Assembly: GCA_032622095.1 (NCBI GenBank)
Contig: CP136065.1
Coordinates: 157,053,577 to 157,117,576 of the forward strand
DNA from: Siphonodentalium dalli
Taxonomy: Eukaryota; Mollusca; Scaphopoda; Gadilida; Siphonodentaliidae
DNA: 64,000 nt
Direction of reading: 5' to 3'
Below, one piece after another: positions 22,196-35,036 of the stretch. Position 1 is the stretch's first letter. Every line of letters starts with the position of its first letter. The position numbers were made by a program, and so were the translations under genes. Below the pieces are notes generated by a model. That model did not search any database and had not been told where the DNA came from. It worked only from the letters and a program-made list of their open reading frames with translations.

Positions 22196-22640
22196 AAAAA
22201 CGTAGGAATAAAAGCTTGGATAAAATTATGCATGTTGCGAAAATGTTCTAAGTCGAAAAAGGGGAATAACTCCACAAAAAAAAGTCGGACAGACATCATA
22301 ATCGCAGGTGCACAGGATCCCATGGTAAAAAATATATGTGCCAAGTTAAAAAAAAATTTACGTAAAAATGTAGGAATAAAAGCTCGGACAAAATTATACA
22401 TGTTGCGAACATTTTCAAAGTCGAAAAAGGGGGGATAACTCCACCAAAAAAAGTCCGACAGACGTCATAATCGCAGGTGCACAGGTTCCCATGGTGCTTG
22501 ATGTCTGTGCCAAGTTTCACGGAAATTTATCAAAAAACGACTGAGAAAATCTCCGGACAAATTTGTGTCCACAGACAGACAGATGACGGACGGACAAACT
22601 GATTCCAGTATACCCCCCCTAACTTCGTTGCGGGGGTATA
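22196..22640 (+). mobile_element. Second satellite-bearing element, different monomer, hairpin end
   Basis: Begins directly after the previous terminal hairpin. Units of ~170 bp (GTAGGAATAAAAGC at 22,202 and 22,370; GATAACTCCACCAAA-type; CATAATCGCAGGTGCACAGG) run 2.5 times. They are followed by GACGGACGGAC and a hairpin at 22,609-22,640: TATACCCCC and GGGGGTATA around the loop. Architecture as in the preceding element, with unrelated monomer and hairpin sequence. Confidence 0.65.
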
Positions 22641-23789
22641 ACAAGCCGAATGCTCTGATCACTGGTTCACTGAGCTCATAAAGATATTTCCAGTGCTATG
22701 AAAATAACCAGCAGAATGCATAATTGTCATGAATGGTAACTCTAAATGCTCTAGGTTGACAACACGCTTCATGATGACATCATCATGGTCCACATTGGCC
22801 CGAAATTTACTTTAGTCAAATGTTTTGCAAAATTAAAATAATGTTTGCCAGATTATTTTGGAAGTTGCCAAATACTATCAGTTTCTGTAACATTGAGTCT
22901 TATCGCTGTTTGAACGACTTTTGATATTCGTAGGAAAGCAGTTAATTATTAATTATATTCTCACCTCTCTAATGTGGTTTATCATGAAAGAAATGCACCA
23001 ATAACACTGTAGAAGGGATGCTTTAACAAAAGGGCACATTGAAACACATATAAAAAACCTATTTATACCACCATACATACTGGTAATCCCTCTACCATCA
23101 ACAATAATGTTAATATTATTGCTCACATGTCAGCTTTTCCTGACCTTATAAAACACCACTAATTGTAAGGATTTCTGTAAATTATTGGTAAATGTATTGC
23201 TTGACCAACATATTCAACTTTCTTGAGGAATTAAAAAGTGACTTGCCAAAACGTTTTACAATGAAAATATTTTTTGCTAAATGTAAATTATTTTTTGCAT
23301 TGGGCGAATATGGCAAACGGCAGAGCGGACCTGGGCGTCATAGGAAATGTTTCTCTGATAAGAACCAGGTAGGACACTGTCATTTATTCAGTATCAAGAA
23401 TATAAGAACAAGATTTAAACACAGAAGTAGCACATCTTGATAAAATTTATGAAACTTGAAAACAAAATCAATGAGGAATGTTATTCACTCGCTCATCTGT
23501 ATAAATTCAGCAACATCATGACATATATTAATAGTATATGAATTAAACTGAATATGAGTCTTGTCATCAAATTTTAAAAAGGGTAAAATTGCATGCACTG
23601 TCTCACTGTAGCATGACATACAAATGGATACCATGTTTTTATTTAACAGTTATTTGAGAGGTTGAAACATATTTGGCAAGATGTAATATAGCCACAATCA
23701 GATCAAGAAAATATCAACAAATAGGTAAGTTTCTCTAGCCACTTCTTCATTCTATCACCATGGATGGAGGATCTGAGCTACTGAGAAGG
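22641..23789. other. Intergenic, nothing recognised
   Basis: An 82-codon + ORF at 23,192-23,440 has no recognisable domain. Confidence 0.45.
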
Positions 23790-23791
23790 TA

Positions 23792-23997
23792 TAGTAATGC
23801 CCTAAACAATCGACTCCTTAACCACAGAATTATGGGTAACTTTTTAGGATTTAGTCGGAAATATTGCTTGTTGCCATTCATCGGAAAGCTCTAATGAGAA
23901 CTTTAAGATGAATGGCAACAAGCCATATTTATGACTGAATCCTGAAAAGTTACCCATAATTCTATGGTTAAGGAGTCGATTATTTAGGGCATTACTG
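23792..23997. mobile_element. Palindromic TA-flanked MITE (copy 1)
   Basis: Near-perfect palindrome with ends TAGTAATGCCCTAAACAATC and GATTATTTAGGGCATTACTG, flanked by TA. The arms contain GGTAACTTTTTAGGATTTAG and ATGGCAACAAGC. TA duplication plus CAGT-like ends suggest Tc1/mariner-type mobilisation. Confidence 0.85.
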
Positions 23998-23999
23998 TA

Positions 24000-26578
24000 T
24001 TCATCGGTTATGCCTCTTTATTCACTGTCATTTCAAATATATGTGACCCAAGATGTTTCTCCTCTTTTTTCGGGAATACTTCAACATGTACTACCTTACT
24101 CGCATTTAAATTCACACAGTACTTTTGTGCGCATCTATTGGCCTCAAATTTAAAACTGAGCGAAAAACAGTACAAATCAATGAGTTTAGTGAACAAACGG
24201 GAAAATAAATAAAGTATAAAAGGGGTGTGTGTATTGATCATACCCGGTATATACGTAAACTTTGAAGTGTACTTTCTGACATTGGCAGCCTATCGGCGGT
24301 CGCTATACTGAGTTAAATGTTATGTTAGTGATGCCAATACACTGTATACATTGAAATACCATAATTATTACTGGACCAGGTGTGAACTATACCTATCGTC
24401 ACAACGATATAATTAACAGGTATCTTCTACGCGCGCTAAACATTTATATTGTAGTGGTCTTTATATCTACTTTCAAGACAAAGAACCGTTACTCTGCAAG
24501 GCATCGGATAGGCATGAGTTTAAAGGAAATATTTATATATATAATTTTTAGAATTCAAAGTAAAAGAATATAAAACTGAGCGAAATATAATACTGCATGA
24601 ATTTAAATACGAGCAAGGTATAAACAATTTTCATGAATTTTGTTGTTGAAACTATTGTTAATATAACCATATTTATTTGTCTCAATAAATGTACATCAAG
24701 TGAACAGTCAGTCTTCTCCAGCTGGTTTTGTTGTTGGCATTGTTTTCTGGGAAGAGGGGAAAATACCACATCTTTAACTCTTTCTATACTAAATACTCAG
24801 TGACGAGTAGTTCCCTTAGGAAATGTTCAGTTAATAAGTTCATTAATTAGAGCATTACTGTACATGTATTTCTAATTGACAGTTGTATCATCCTTGGCAC
24901 CAAGAGATTAGAAATGTTCCACTTTTGACAAGCTGCATATAGAATGTTATTTGCATGTAACCACTCATAAAATAATTCCTGATTTAGTAAGAGATTGTAG
25001 GCATCCTTCATTTGTTATCACTCCCTGGTGAGACATTCTTATGAAATACGCACTGTCACTAACTCGTGGTCATATTAGATCCACCTGGCCCGGTTCCGTG
25101 GTTTTAGTTCTGGAGTAGCATTCCATATATGGAAGTCATGAATAATTCAAAAGCTCCATGTATGATGAATGGATGGTGTTGGTCATTTCAAAATGGTGCC
25201 TGTCAAAATTCAGATGTACTGTATGAGACAGTATTTAAATTTCTAATCGACTTATTATTCTTCAATGATGCGCACATTTTAGTGAGCGTCCAATCCCCAC
25301 CCAGGAAAAACCCCATGTTATTGTTGTTGTCAAAAGTTCAAAAACTTTACACCGATTAATTAATACACATGCAATTCACAAACAACATAATTATATTCAC
25401 TCTGAATTTATCTGAAATTAAAAAAGAACTATTTTTTACTTTCAATGTCAGATTTGGCCAGTAGTGGCTCCTTGGACATACCCAAACAGATACAGATTGT
25501 TTAAATATTTGCATTGGACAAAATGTCAGACAGATACAGAAGTGCACTGGACATAAGCTATTTTTCGTCGGACAATGACCATGACCGGCAACTTATTTTG
25601 AGCCTTGATCCAGAACTTTCACATGTAGCACTAAAACCACTGAACCAGGGCTGGAAGAATCTCTGAAACCATGGAACGGAGCTGGATGAATCCAATACGG
25701 CCGCGACCCAGTGATCTTGCTTATGTCCATAAAGATGCATTCAGTGTTCGAAACTAATCATTATGACAACAGCCAAACTTTTACAGAAATCAACTCAGAG
25801 AAACAGTATTAAAAACCACAGTACAGTTGATATTCCAACCAATATTTGCTGCAAAATTTGTTGTTTTAGACCAGCGAATGTTTTCCTACTTGAGATCAAA
25901 TTTATAAAATGCAACACAATTTATATAATATTTATATTTTTTAACAACATTTGTTTAGAAATTGACCCTTGACATAGTTTATTACTTGGGTACCTGAACA
26001 ACATATAGAAATCTTGAATGCATAAATAGGGCACTTTCTGGAAATGGAATATATCTGCAAATTGACAACAAAAATAAAATATGATTCAACCAGAATACAG
26101 TGACATAATAAAATCAACATGTACCCTTAATGTGGTTGATTCCAGTAACAGTCAGGTTGAGATAAACTTCCGTGTAACCTCTGACAACTAGATCTAAAGG
26201 AAGCCGGACCACCAGACCAAGGGAAATCCTACCCGGGCAAATTTTGGGCTGTTTCATCTTGATTTTCGAGGTCGGATTTTCCCATATTTTGATTAGTGTG
26301 TTGTATTCAAAATTTTGTCTTTATATTTTCCTATGAATACATTCTCCAAAATCTTCCATGTGCTCAACATTGCTTACTTACTGATCCTAATGTTAAATCA
26401 AATAAATGTCAAGCTCTCTATCCCACAGAAAGTTCACAACAAAGTGAAACTTCCCAGTTAAAACATATTTTTCAAGGCAGTATCCAGTAGTCACTGGCTG
26501 CCTCCCCCTATATAATTTTATGTTATATGACAGATGTAGGGGTAGTATTTGGCAAATTTACTTAAAGGATTACTGTAC
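24000..26578. other. Intergenic, nothing firm
   Basis: A half copy of the palindromic MITE end (AATTAGAGCATTACTGTAC) lies near 24,844. Several ORFs of 60-77 codons, including a Cys/Trp-rich one at 25,129-25,359, lack family motifs and splice context. Confidence 0.4.
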
Positions 26579-26872
26579 ACTAAATCCAGCCATTTATGCT
26601 ATTACACTCAACAGAATATATTATGCAAAAAAATTAATGAATTTGAGTCATGGATGAGTGCAAAATACATGCATGTGCTCTATGAATGATGTAAACAACA
26701 TGGTAATTATAATGAAAATGAGTTTTTCATTACAATTACATGTACCATGTTGTTTACATTCATAGAGCACATGAGTGTATTTTGCACTCATCCATGGCTC
26801 AAATTCATTCATTTGTTGCATATATTCTGTTGAATATAATAGGAGATTGTCCCATAAATGGCCATATTTAGT
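26579..26872. mobile_element. 294 bp palindromic foldback element
   Basis: The left arm ACTAAATCCAGCCATTTATG…GTGCTCTATGAATGATGTAA is repeated inverted to ATAAATGGCCATATTTAGT at the right end, with the centre near 26,725. The arms are diverged but align over their whole length. A half copy is at 14.27-14.41 kb. Confidence 0.75.
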
Positions 26873-28260
26873 TTTCAGCACCCCCCCCCCATATAATATC
26901 AACGGATATGTGAGGCAACTATATGACACTTACAAGCATACTATATTTCGTTTGATTGTAGATGCATGCACCTTTGGTTAAATGGTTCAGCTGAATTGCT
27001 ATGGTTAAACAAAGTTCAGACGGCTTTTTTTTATTCTTTATTTTGGGTTGGGTTGACCCTGGGTCGGGTTGTCCCTGGGTCAAGTGGACCAGTTCCCAAT
27101 CTAAAGACTGTAATATTTAATAATTCTCCTAGTTGTATGGAATATAATGTTTGCACTCCCGTTGTTTTTCTGTTTAGATATTGTATCAGATATGGACAAT
27201 GGTGAGAGCAAAAACGTCTGTGATTGAGATTTTATTCAATGCTGACATTGGGTCATCGAAATTGACACCACATGAGACGACTGGTTTGCAAGTTTCAAAT
27301 CAACACGATTTTGTGCTGTCAATTTGCATCTTAATAACACAAGATAAAGTACTTGCATTTATAAAATGAATATGAATTTGCTGCTTAATTTAAATGTTAC
27401 TGTCACAAGTTTCGTGAAAACCACAATTTCCAACAGAAAGGAAGATAAAGTTATGTACATTGACAGATGTTTGTAGCCATTAATGGATTCTGTAAGTTTG
27501 TCGAGGGTAAACCAACAACTGATTTGTTTTGAGATTCCATTTGATATTGAAATCGGAATGGCAATTCAATGTTGAGATTTGATTCAAGGCAAAATCCCAA
27601 TTCGCAGTTCACTAGCTTTATAGACCTGCATGTCAGTAGTCACATGTAAATGTATCTGAACCTGATAATTATTTTATGGATTTACACATGATTTTAGTGT
27701 ACATGTACATTCAGACACAATATTTTGTGTCAGATTTGTGTCAATCATGATTCTGGTCAGTGGCAGATTGACATAGGATAATAGGAATGGGCTCATCAAC
27801 ATTATGTCTCGAACTTACCACTTACAGAGCATGAGGATGAAAATATAAATTATCAATTCTAAAAAAAATTACAAATTTTCTGATTACACAGTGTAGTCAA
27901 AAATACAATAACAGGATAGAGGTATGAGAAAGTTAGCACATTTTGATAAATGATGTGGTTCCATTTACACCACTGTAGATATAGCCATGAGCCTTAAAAC
28001 TACGGCGTGATGTCACACTTGAATCCGGTTTGGCGCAACATCCCGTTCTTGATAGTTATATGTCCCATTCTCATTCTTCGAACACAAACAGAAATTTCTT
28101 TTATCGGTTCACCGCCATAGTTTTTGCTTCTTTTATTATTAGGTAGCATTAACCATACTCACACAATTCAACATCAATCATATACAAGAGCATTGCTAGG
28201 GCGTGGTAAAATACGCCCGTAGTTTGTCCAAAATGGAGACATGAACAAAGGCCTATCTGA
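26873..28260. other. Intergenic, nothing recognised
   Basis: A short poly-C patch near 26,881, then AT-rich sequence without arrays, bounded elements or exon-like frames. Confidence 0.45.
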
Positions 28261-28269
28261 TGTGATGGT

Positions 28270-28900
28270 GCAAAGACAGAGCTCGAAATCAAATATTTTG
28301 TACTAGTAAACCCCAAACATACCAAATTTCATTCCATCCAGTTCAGACTTACTAAAGTTATCATCCGGAAATGAAAATATGAGTGCAAATTCCACCAAAA
28401 AGGGCCATAACTCTGTGAAATTTGCCAGACGGAACCCAAATTCTAATTTGGCCTGTATTTTGTGCTAGTAAACCAATAGACGAAATTTCATTCATTCAGT
28501 TTAGACTTACTAAAATTATCATCTGGAAACGAAAATTGAGTGCAAATTCCAAATACAAGGGCCGTAACTCTGGTGAAAATTGGCAGGTGGAACCTGATTT
28601 TGAACTTGACCTGAACCTTGTGCTAGTAAACCCACATACCAAATTTCATTCCATTCAGTTCAGACTTACTAAAGTTATCATCCAGAAATGAAAATTGAGT
28701 GCTAATTCCAACAAAAGGGGCCGTAACTCTGGTGAAAATTGGCGGGCAGAACCCGAATTTTAACTTTACCTGTATTTTATGCTAGAAAACATACATACCA
28801 AATTCCATTTTCATTCCATTCAGTTCAGAGTTACTAAAGTTATCAACCGGAAATGAAAAAAAGCAAAAGAACGGACGGATGGCTTGAAGGATGGACCAAT
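28270..28900 (+). mobile_element. Tandem array of ~157 bp monomers ending in ACGGACGG
   Basis: Monomers open with AGGGCCRTAACTCTG (28,400, 28,558, 28,718), with a partial unit upstream. Each contains GGCCTGTATTTTGTGCTAG-like, CAAATTTCATTCCATTCAG and ACTTACTAAAGTTATCATC. The array ends at ACGGACGGATGG (28,873) and an A-rich tail. It is related in layout, and in the GGGCCATAACTC opening, to the 21.6 and 50.2 kb arrays but is otherwise diverged. No clear terminal hairpin. Confidence 0.65.
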
Positions 28901-29170
28901 AACATAAGATTAAAAAAAAAAATGGGCGATAAAAAGTAGGATTGAGCCCTTATTTGTGCCTCGAGATCACTTCATCAAATATCATTTTATATGTTTGGTG
29001 TTAAATAGTGTCAGCAAAATTAACTTCTGTAGCCTGTTACATGTAGAACGTACAGAATGCATGATATTTTACTGTTTGTTATAGAGGCATACAAAATAAG
29101 TAATACACATGTATAAGCTACAACTAAGGTTGTGTGCTATGATGTAATCTTAATTTCACATCTCTGCCAT

Positions 29171-29598
29171 GCAAGCCTGGAAATAGTGTCGCTCATTTGC
29201 AGAATGGGGTCCCCAGAGGGTGAATTTAGTGACGCTCGCATCACCAAATGCACCCTCTGGGGACCTCATTTTGCTGAGACCTCAACTGCTATGGGAGACC
29301 TAGGATCAGATTGAAGTTCCTCAGTTGAAGTTGGTGAAGTTCACCCGTCAGTCACCTCTATAATGCATTTTATCTTCTACAAATTAGGGGATATAGAAAT
29401 TGAACTGAAGGGAAAAAGTAACTAAAAACAATGTTAATTTGAGAATATAGATACTTCCCAGAAGATGAGGCCTAAGCAGAATGAGGTCCCCAGAGGGTGA
29501 ATTTAGTGATGCTAGCCCACTGTGCGGGGTAGCATCACTAAATTCACCCTCTGGGGACCTCATTCTGCAAATGATAGGCACACTATTTCCAGGCTTGC
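29171..29598. mobile_element. 428 bp MITE with a hairpin at each end (copy A)
   Basis: Terminal inverted repeats GCAAGCCTGGAAATAGTG and its complement are followed on each side by a second, local palindrome built on CCCCAGAGGGTGAATTTAGT and its complement. Each end can therefore fold on itself as well as pair with the other. The interior is AT-rich with no ORF. Copy B is at 36,601-37,007. Confidence 0.85.
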
Positions 29599-30744
29599 TG
29601 CCAAGGCAACAAAGTCAAAACTTCAGACGGACATCATGCAGAGTTATAGAGTGACATCACAGCATAAATTTAATACCTATGGCTTTATCTATGGCACCGT
29701 AGAGACAGCCACTTCGTTTGATAAAACTAATACATAAATACTGCTAAAAATTTAAGAATGGAAATACAGTTCTCATCAACATATAAGTCAATTTCCATTA
29801 CACATGTTTATGTAATTTGTAACATGTTACTATGGTTACACAGTATGGTGTGCTATAGAAGCATCTGACAGGAAAGATCACCGGATTTTATGCCAAAAGT
29901 ACAGGTTTATAGTTATAAGCCCAGAGTGTAGGAAAATCTGCAAATGTTTGCACAGAGTACAAACTATATTGACACACGATCATCGATGCGTTAAATATAT
30001 AGGCATCAATCAAATTAAGATATTTCTGCACAGATAAATTGCATTCATTATTGGCCACATATAGTTCCCACACAAAATATATTCTTTTTTATTTTGTTTG
30101 GTTTAGTTAAACGTTGGACAAAAAAATGTTAAAACGAATTAGAATGTATGTGTAGTCACAATACTCACATGAGTCAATGTTAAAAGTTACATTTTGGTTT
30201 AACTGAATCTTGCTATTAGTTAAAATTGTACATCCAATTTGAACATTTAAAATGAATCAAAATTAGCGTCATAATCAAAAACTGCATGATTAGTTCTTTG
30301 AATCAAGATGTGATTTGTTTGCCGATAGCAAAATGTGATTTGGATTATTCATAACAATTCTGGATGTTTCATTCACCATTTGATTACTCAAATGGATTCT
30401 CATTCAGTTACAAAAGTATATATTGGAATGGTCCATTTTTTTGACTTATAAAGATATTCAGATATATTATTTAGACGAGAGACTGAGAAACAACATAAGC
30501 ATTTATTTAAAAATGGGCACAATATTTAGGAATAAAAAATATTTGGAAACAGGTCTTTAAAATATTTTTATCTTTGTCTAGAGTTCAGATTGTTTCATAT
30601 GGAAAACATCTGCAATCAGAGTGCTAAATCTGAAGGAATTTGAGATCACTGAAAAATTGGACATAAGAATAATAATGAAATAATGAATGATGTGATGGTT
30701 GTATAATTCCATTCCCCAAATAACAGTCGATGGGGACAGAAATG
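29599..30744. other. Intergenic, nothing recognised
   Basis: AT-rich; no gene or bounded element seen. Confidence 0.45.
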
Positions 30745-30945
30745 AACCCTTTCATGATGGGAGCTGCGCTGGTGCAGCATTAAAGATTATGTGCCACTGC
30801 ATTCTCTTATATATGAGTCTCCAATATTGAGCATCGCATAAGATAATGCACCGGCTTACGAGGTCAATTTAAATATTGTTATTCTCTTATATATGTCAGG
30901 CTCGCATATATAAGAGAATGTAATGGCACATGGTTTTCGCAAAAT
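30745..30945. repeat. Inverted repeat related to the satellite-element 5' region
   Basis: ATGTGCCACTGCATTCTCTT at ~30,789 is mirrored by AAGAGAATGTAATGGCACAT at ~30,912. The outer part (GCTGCGCTGGTGCAGCATTA) is the reverse complement of sequence at about 35,365-35,385. Confidence 0.6.
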
Positions 30946-31304
30946 TTCAGGAAGCTCCAGTCATGGAAAGGTTAAGATTCAAAGCATTTGTCAGAAAATC
31001 ATAGTTCTCAATATGATCTATTTCTACTGAGCAAACAAGAATGGAATATATTATAATCGGAATGGGGTGCATCATGCATGAAAGCCCAAGTATTCTGGTC
31101 ATGTGTCTGATGTTAATAACGACAGTAAATAAAAAATAGAGTTACCAAACCTCTGCAAATTTGTGACCCAAATTGGTACTTGTAAATAGTTAATCACACG
31201 ACCTTGTTGAATAAGATCTTCATTGTTTTGAAAAAATTATAAATTTTCCTTCTGATTGAAACAAATAAAAGTATTGTTTATGAAAATTAACTTAAAGATG
31301 CCAA

Positions 31305-31781
31305 TTAAAGGTACTCAACCCGTAAAGAGGGTCCCCATCTCAACAGATTCCAACAACAACAATCCGATCAGAGGGTCCTATATTACTATTTCTTTGGCTT
31401 TGGGGGTAAAAAATATTTGATTCGAGTCGAGGAACCCATCAAACAAAGCTCAGAGTTATTAGATATTGATTTTTCAAATTTGTTATGTTCTCGAGATGAG
31501 TACTAATAACTGCCGTAATCTGCTCTGGATGTGTACTCCAAATCTATTCAAACAGACAAGGATGAATAACTCTAAAATCAAGTGGTAATTTTAACTCAAT
31601 TTTGACTGAGTTCTGGGCCAGATAGTATTCCCGATAATGAAAAATAATAGATTTCTAAAATCGATATCTAACAAATCTGAGCTTTGATGGGTGACTTCCT
31701 CGACTCGAATCAAATATTTTTGACCCCCGAAGCCATTGAAATAGTAATTGAGAGGAGTTTTATCGGGTTGAGTACCTTTAA
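31305..31781. mobile_element. Complete GTACTCAAYCCG-family element, TTAA ends
   Basis: Left end TTAAAGGTACTCAACCCG; right end CGGGTTGAGTACCTTTAA. Length ~477 bp. Internal blocks TTACTATTTCTTTGGCTTTG and GATTTTTCAAATTTGTTATG match the 1.34 kb copy in inverted order, showing long internal inverted repeats. No coding sequence. Confidence 0.8.
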
Positions 31782-32014
31782 GCGCCCCCTCAATTACTAT
31801 TTATTTGGTTTCGGGGGAAAACAAAATTATTTGACTCAAGTCGAGAACCCACCTATCAAAGCTCAGATTTATTAGATATCGATTTTTGAAATCCATTATT
31901 TTTCACCATTGAAACTTATTAGTGGCACAGTAAAAAGTTGACTAGCCGAGGGTCTAGGACCAAAATGTGGATGAAGATGGATAAATCTAAATTCAAGAGG
32001 CTTTGTGTTGATAA

Positions 32015-32958
32015 TGAAAGTGTCAATGACACTGTAGCTCAACTTAGGTAGGGGAATAATTTAATGGTTGACAGTAAATGGAGGAATAGGAAAGGTGCTA
32101 TAATTGAAATGTCTAAGTAAGACAAGATGTACATGTCAATATCAACATTCATGACAGGTTTCATAATGATCGAATCAGGGATGTGGTGATTATGGTGTGC
32201 CAAAGGATTTAGTGATGCAAAGAGTAAATTATAAAATGGCCACCAGCAGTGATGTTTTTTTTCAGAATTACCCCAAAATGACTTGTTCCAATCTACAGCC
32301 TTTACAAATCTCATAATGATCTGACCAAAGGTACTACCTGTAGCCTGTGCCAAAGGATTTAGTCATGCAAAGAGTTAAATCCAATATGGCTGCTGGCGGC
32401 CATGTTTCTTAGCCAAACGACCCCAAAATGACTCGTTCCCCATCTACATGTCAATGTCAACAGCCTTTACAAATCCTATCTGCATGTCATTGTTAACACC
32501 CATGACAAATTTCATGAAGATCCGATCAATGCTACGACCTGTAGCCCACGCGAAAGGATTTAGTCATGTATAGAGTAAAATCCAAGATGGCTGCTGGCGG
32601 CCATGTTTTTTGTCTGAACAACCCCAAAATGACTTGTTCCCATCTACATGTCAATATTAACATCCAGGACAAATTTCATGATGATCAGACGAATAGTACG
32701 ACCTGTATTCCGCACCAATGGATTGAATTTTGAAATCCAAGATGGCTGCCAGAGTCCATGTTTTTTGACCGAATGACCCCAAAATGACTCGTTCCCATCT
32801 ACATGTCAATGTCAACATTCATGACAAATTTCATAAAGATTAGACCAAAGGTACGACCTGTAGCCCGCGCCAAAGGAAATTGTTGACGGACACACGCACA
32901 CACGGACGACGGACGCCAAACCATGGCAATAGCTCAAACTTTCAAAGTAAGTTGAGCT
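32015..32958 (+). mobile_element. Satellite-bearing element E1 (~4 monomers of ~160 bp)
   Basis: The 5' end is TGAAAGTGTCAATGACACTG (with a perfect AGTGTCA/TGACACT inverted pair) and then TAGCTCAACTTA. The core has about four monomers with AAAATCCAAGATGGCTGC, GGCGGCCATGTTTTT, CCCCAAAATGACTCGTTCC and CATCTACATGTCA. It is followed by GACGGACACACGCACACACG, GACGACGGACG and a 3' hairpin (32,931-32,958; arms AGCTCAAACTT and AAGTTGAGCT). TAGCTCAACTT at the 5' end and its complement at the 3' end form subterminal inverted repeats. Host sequence around it suggests a target duplication of at most 4 bp (TAAT). Confidence 0.8.
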
Positions 32959-33091
32959 AATAAGGCCTAATTTCATCGAACAACATGTTGATAAATAAGA
33001 CGTTTCGGGCAATTTCATACAAAAGTTGACAGTTGTTAGCATTATTTTTGGGTAACTAATCAATTCTGATAACTGAAGCAGCATTTATAAA

Positions 33092-35036
33092 TGAAAGTGA
33101 CTGTAGCTCAACTTAGGTAGGGGAATAATTTAATGGTTGACAGTAAATGGAGGAATAGGAAAGGTGCTAATTGAAATGTCTAACCTGTGCCAAAGGATTT
33201 AGTCATGCAAACAGTAAAATCCAAGATGGCTGCTGGCGGCCATGTTTTTTTGGCCAATTGACCCCAAAAGGACTCGTTCCCATCTACGTGTCATTGTTAA
33301 CATCCATGACAAATTTCATGAAGATCTGACCAAAGCTACAACCTGTAGCCCGCGCCAAAGGATATAGTCATGCAAAGAGTAAAATCCAAGATGGCTGCTG
33401 GCAGCCATGTTTTTCAGCCGAATGACCCCAAAATGACTCGTTCCCATCTACATGTCATTGTTACCATCCATGACAAATTTCATGAAGTACCGACCAAAGC
33501 TACGATCTGTAGCCTGTGCCAAAGGATTTAGTCACGCAAAGAGTAAAATCCAAGATGGCTGCTGGCGGCCATGTATTTTGGCCGAACGACCCCAAAATCA
33601 CTCGTTCCCATCTACATGTCAATATGAACCTCCATGACATATTTCATGATGATCAGACGAACAGTACGACCTGTAGCCCGCGCCAATGGATTGAATTTTG
33701 AAATCCAAGATGGCCACCAGCGGCCATGTTTTTCGGCCGAACGACCCCAAAATGACTCGTTCCCATCTACATGTCATTGTTAACATCCATGACAAATTTC
33801 ATGAAGTTCCGACCAAAGCAACGACCTGTATCCCGTGCCAAAGGATTTAGTCATGCAAAGAGTAAAATCCAAGATGGCTGCTGGCGGCCATGTTTTTAGA
33901 CCGAACGACCCCAAAATCACTCGTTCCCATCTACATGTCAATATGAACCTCCATGACAAATTTCATGATGATCAGACGAACAGTACGACCTGTAGCGCGC
34001 GCCAATGGATTGAATTTTGAAATCCAAGATGGCCACCAGCGGCCATGTTTTTCGGCCGAACGACCCCAAAATGTCTCGTTCCCATCTACATGTCATTGTT
34101 AACATCCATGACAAATTTCATGAAGTTCCGACCAAAGCAACGACCTGTAGCCCGTGCCAAAGGATTTAGTCATGCAAAGAGTAAAATCCAAGATGGCTGC
34201 TGGCGGCCATGTTTTTAGACCGAACGACCCCAAAATCACTCGTTCCCATCTACATGTCAATATGAACCTCCATGACAAATTTCATGATGATCAGACGAAC
34301 AGTACGACCTGTAGCGCGCGCCAATGGATTGAATTTTGAAATCCAAGATGGCCACCAGCGGCCATGTTTTTTGGCCGAACAACCCCAAAATGACTCGTTC
34401 CCATCTACATGTCATTGTTAACATCCATGACAAATTTCATGAAGTTCCGACCAAAGCTACGACCTGTAGCCCGCGCCAAAGGATTTAGTCATGCAAAGAG
34501 TAAAATCTAAGATGGCTGCTGGCGGCCATATTTTTTTGGCCGATTGACCCCAAAAGGACTCGTTCCCATCTACGTGTCATTGTTAACAGCCATGACAAAT
34601 TTAATGAAGATCTGACCAAAGCTACGACCTGTAGCCCGTGCCAAAGGATTTTCTCATGCAAAGAGTAAAATCCAAGATGGCTGCTGGCGGCCATGTTTTT
34701 AGACCGAACGACCCCAAAATCACTCGTTCCCATCTACATGTCAATATTAACATCTATGACATATTTAATGATGATCAGACGAACAGTACGACCTGTAGCC
34801 CGCGCCAATGGATTGAATTTTGACATCCAAGATGGCCGCCAGTGGCCATGTTTTTTGGCCGAATGACACCAAAATGACTCGTTCCCATCTACATGTCAAC
34901 ATTCATGACAAATCTCATAAAGATCAGACCAAAGGTACGACCTGTAGCCAAAGGAAATTGTTGACGGACACACGCACACACGGACGACGGACGCCAAACC
35001 ATGGCAATAGCTCAAACTTACAAAGTAAGTTGAGCT
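33092..35036 (+). mobile_element. Satellite-bearing element E2 (~11 monomers, 319 bp higher order)
   Basis: Same ends as E1, with a 9-base deletion in the 5' palindrome. About 11 monomers alternate between type A (CAAAGGATTTAGTCATGC) and type B (CAATGGATTGAATTTTG). From 33,516 the A+B dimer repeats at exactly 319 bp (33,516, 33,835, 34,154) with almost no change, a recent dimer-wise expansion. Short 61-codon ORFs repeating at that spacing are by-products. The 3' hairpin is 35,009-35,036 (arms AGCTCAAACTTAC and GTAAGTTGAGCT, loop AAA). Confidence 0.85.

Noticed and set aside
25129-25359. Cys/Trp-rich ORF (CMMNGWCWSFQNGACQ) considered as a PAN- or lectin-type exon
   Set aside because: Only the first ~30 residues look protein-like, Cys spacing fits no domain I know, and no convincing acceptor lies upstream.
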